In this document: piece by piece, positions 5,314-6,166 of the stretch | How positions within the stretch are numbered: position 1 is the first letter of the stretch | How the letters are laid out: every line of letters starts with the position of its first letter | Assembly (NCBI GenBank): GCA_964383905.1 | Contig: CAYLJO010000303.1 | Span: forward strand, 1-6,166 | Direction of reading: 5' to 3' | Length of the DNA: 6,166 bases | DNA from: CAYLJO01 sp964383905 | GTDB lineage: Bacteria; Acidobacteriota; Blastocatellia; Pyrinomonadales; Pyrinomonadaceae | Position numbers and translations under genes: made by a program | Notes under the pieces: generated by a model | Told to the model about the DNA's origin: nothing | What the model saw: the letters and a program-made list of their open reading frames with translations, nothing else | The model's database searches: none

Positions 5314-5598
5314 TTACCGTGTACCTGGATACAGGTCAGATGAAAAATATATGCATAGCAAATTTTTGAAGGTACTCGCTAATATCCTGCTTCGTTTTTC
5401 AGTTCTTTTATACTTATCGTCCGTTGAGAACTCCTCTTGCCGGTAGTCTGTCGACTTATCCGGGGTGACGACATCCAAGCGTTGTTGCCACATCCAACTG
5501 AGGGCGGCATTGAACAAGACAGCCTTCTTAAGCAGCAGGCGATATGACCATGCTTCCGGTTCGAGACACCGCGCGAACTCCCACCCAAGCTGTGTCAA
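5314..5598 (-). pseudogene. Continuation of the 5599-5943 gene beyond an in-frame TGA (94 codons)
   Basis: This frame begins with TTG directly after the TGA of the upstream gene and in the same reading frame. Its first part, LTQLGWEFARCLEPEAWSYR then AALSWMWQQRLDVVT, reads as the natural continuation of ...SWGIVGRKRDRL: from memory, related proteins have GDRLxLTxLGWEFAR in one piece. One C-to-T change (CGA Arg to TGA) would explain the break. There is no Shine-Dalgarno before the TTG. Residues after about 55 become Lys/Ser-rich, low in GC and lose the pattern, suggesting further decay or a poorly conserved tail; a neighbouring frame encodes DISEYLQKFAMHIFF, so a frameshift is possible. It could be a dead 3' half, a separate coupled peptide, or the second half made by readthrough. 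I favour gene decay. Confidence 0.5.
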
Positions 5599-5943
5599 TC
5601 ACAGGCGGTCACGCTTTCGGCCGACAATGCCCCACGACTCGTAAGCTGTCACCTTCGGTGGATAGAAAACGCGCTTCTTGATCGGCTGTGGCACCTCAGA
5701 AATGTCCACCCCGTCCGGCCTCTTCTTCAAATACTGCACGACCTCTCGCACATCATTGGCGGTGGCGAGGATTGGGGGCAGTATCAACTGCGGCTCTTTA
5801 ATGATATCGGAGGTGGGTTTGATAAGAGAGGAACCGGCGAGCCTTGCCTGGCTCATCGCGGCGGGATTGGGCGATGCCGGTTGCAGCACTCTGGCTTGAT
5901 TGGCAACGGAAGGAAACCTTCTGTTATCCGGTAAGCTGGACAT
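5599..5943 (-). CDS. N-terminal part of a winged-helix-like hypothetical protein, ending at a premature TGA (114 aa)
   Basis: The start is ATG 5943, with AAAGGA 4 nt upstream. Residues 1-60 are Pro/Ser/Ala-rich and probably disordered. Residues 61-114 (NDVREVVQYLKKRPDGVDIS, then IKKRVFYPPKVTAYESWGIVGRKRDRL) look like a compact helical, winged-helix-like domain: two helices, a KKRVF-PxKV turn and a YESWGIV strand. The putative wing stops in the middle at TGA (5599-5601), and the missing strand and helix are readable in the same frame downstream. From memory, Acidobacteria have similar uninterrupted hypothetical proteins; no function is established. A DNA-binding or adaptor role is only a guess from the fold. 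No membrane segment or signal peptide is seen. If the product is truncated at 114 aa the domain is probably incomplete. Confidence 0.7.
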   Translation of the reverse strand: MSSLPDNRRFPSVANQARVLQPASPNPAAMSQARLAGSSLIKPTSDIIKEPQLILPPILATANDVREVVQYLKKRPDGVDISEVPQPIKKRVFYPPKVTAYESWGIVGRKRDRL

Positions 5944-6166
5944 AGATTCCTTTCAGACAGTGTTGTTCACTCCTATCAATTTTTTTCAAAGCCGGAACTG
6001 ATGCTTTTTGAAAAACCCGCGCTGTTCGTAGAATCAGAAGCGGATGCCTGGAATTAACCTCATCGGTTGAAGAGATAAGCGCACTATTTTGAGAAATTTT
6101 GAGAAAGATTGAACTACTAATTGAGGATTTGTCGCCGCCACCTGCCTCACAATCCCATTTGGCTAG
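5944..6166. other. AT-rich upstream region with a tandem repeat
   Basis: This should hold the promoter of the minus-strand gene at 5943, but no clear -35/-10 pair was found. TTTTGAGAAA is repeated twice head to tail (6087-6106), one helical turn apart. A minus-strand frame is open from the window edge to a stop at 5924-5926 (80 codons), overlapping the 5943 start. Its Ser-rich translation has no recognisable motif and it may be chance. Confidence 0.4.

Noticed and set aside
5599..5601. Selenocysteine insertion at the TGA
   Set aside because: No hairpin of the bacterial SECIS type is evident directly downstream, the flanking residues do not resemble a redox site, and a CGA-to-TGA mutation explains it simply.
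5924..6166. Minus-strand frame open for 80 codons from the right edge
   Set aside because: It has no visible start, no motif and a Ser-rich translation, and lies in AT-rich DNA that should hold a promoter. It could be the tail of a gene outside the window, but the evidence is insufficient.

Overview
The window looks like a chromosomal segment of a soil-type bacterium, most likely an acidobacterium. That placement is inference: it rests on moderate GC with local AT-rich gaps, short genes separated by long spacers, and several secreted or small proteins that resemble Acidobacteria hypotheticals as I remember them. There is no rRNA, tRNA, CRISPR array, intact transposase, phage gene or plasmid function.

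Layout. (1) 1-991, minus: the 5' 330 codons of a gene that runs off the left edge, resembling the uncharacterised DUF6687 group. It has no stop codon inside the window. (2) 1361-1768, plus: a secreted, Arg/Asp-rich protein built from eleven seven-residue repeats, closed by a strong intrinsic terminator. (3) 2484-1881, minus: a two-gene unit, a small [2Fe-2S] ferredoxin-like protein followed by an 86-residue GntR-type winged-helix protein with no effector domain. (4) 2485-2989: a gene-poor stretch with inverted repeats, an iterated motif array and a dispersed-type GC-rich repeat; it may be the scar of an old mobile element. (5) 3895-2990, minus: a secreted protein of unknown function with a helical N-terminal half and a beta-rich C-terminal half. 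(6) 4251-5243, plus: a YkuD-type L,D-transpeptidase with the full catalytic HGC motif, transcribed divergently from (5) across a spacer holding three perfect palindromes. (7) 5943-5314, minus: a DNA-binding-like protein whose frame is cut by one TGA; the sequence continues sensibly in the same frame after the stop.

The genes do not form one obvious pathway. The clearest functional links are the ferredoxin/GntR pair, which could be a redox protein with its own regulator, and the envelope theme shared by three exported products: the heptad protein, the two-domain secreted protein and the L,D-transpeptidase. I do not see a complete novel defence or metabolic system. The best leads are the heptad protein, the ferredoxin/GntR operon, the DHH-like motif in the first gene, the in-frame TGA and the motif array at 2810-2877.
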